23,345 nucleotides of DNA from CAYQSU01 sp964420325 (GTDB lineage Bacteria; Pseudomonadota; Alphaproteobacteria; Rhodospirillales; Defluviicoccaceae): contig CAYQSU010000057.1 in NCBI GenBank assembly GCA_964420325.1, positions 1 to 23,345 of the forward strand, read 5' to 3'. Within the stretch, counting starts at the first letter, position 1; the number at the start of each line of letters is the position of its first letter. The notes below the pieces were generated by a model. That model did not search any database, had not been told where the DNA came from, and saw nothing but the letters and a program-made list of their open reading frames with translations. Below, one piece after another: positions 23,301 through 23,345 of this stretch. Position numbers and translations under genes: made by a program.

Positions 23301-23337
23301 ATTCTGGGCTAGTCCGTTGATCTACAACGAGAATCGG
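23298..23337. repeat. 8-bp inverted repeat next to the array
   Basis: CCGATTCT (23298-23305) and AGAATCGG (23330-23337) are perfect inverted copies 24 bases apart, starting at the last array box. The inner sequence holds no clear promoter. The window ends eight bases later with GACGAAACG, resembling another array unit. Confidence 0.55.
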
Positions 23338-23345
23338 ACGAAACG

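Noticed and set aside
23305..23322. Sigma-54 promoter behind the array
   Set aside because: A GG element and TTGA have roughly the right spacing, but the essential GC at -12 is GA, so the match is insufficient.

Overview
The window is GC-rich and reads as the chromosome of an alphaproteobacterium, most likely Rhodospirillales-like. The pointers are very high G/C at third codon positions, frequent GTG and TTG starts, and a def-fmt-truA / dapE-dapD housekeeping neighbourhood of the kind known from that group. The genus cannot be named from the sequence.

Positions 1-9.8 kb are accessory and heavily scarred. The left edge holds a broken P4-type integrase joined to a phage-tail-like fragment. Next come a CBS-domain protein and an ArsB/NhaD-type permease whose genes overlap by one base, then a scrap of an IS21 istB gene. 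On the minus strand lies an intact three-gene trehalose module: beta-phosphoglucomutase, OtsB phosphatase and a GH65 disaccharide phosphorylase. Behind its promoter side are two head-to-head scraps of IS3-type orfA. They abut a decayed pst-pho locus: the extra domain of PstC is joined directly to the last quarter of PhoU and followed by a PhoB-like DNA-binding domain with no receiver. An ISAs1-family transposase tail closes this zone.

From 9.9 kb on the genes are intact and core-like: a small two-helix membrane protein, a DinG/XPD-type helicase, a thioredoxin-fold peroxiredoxin-like protein, an M15-type peptidase, def and fmt, a conserved-looking protein of unknown function, truA, a five-helix membrane protein, dapE, dapD, a pyrimidine-5'-nucleotidase-like HAD phosphatase, and a PAS / degenerate GGDEF / EAL c-di-GMP phosphodiesterase. 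dapD, dapE and the membrane protein look like one operon. def and fmt are closely spaced behind a good promoter candidate.

The most unusual non-coding element is at the right edge (23.21-23.30 kb). It holds nine GCGAC boxes repeated every 10 bp with alternating A/T spacers, followed by an 8-bp inverted repeat that reaches the window end. It looks like a multi-site binding array or a bent control region for whatever lies to the right. The other strong anomaly is the precise pst-pho deletion scar.
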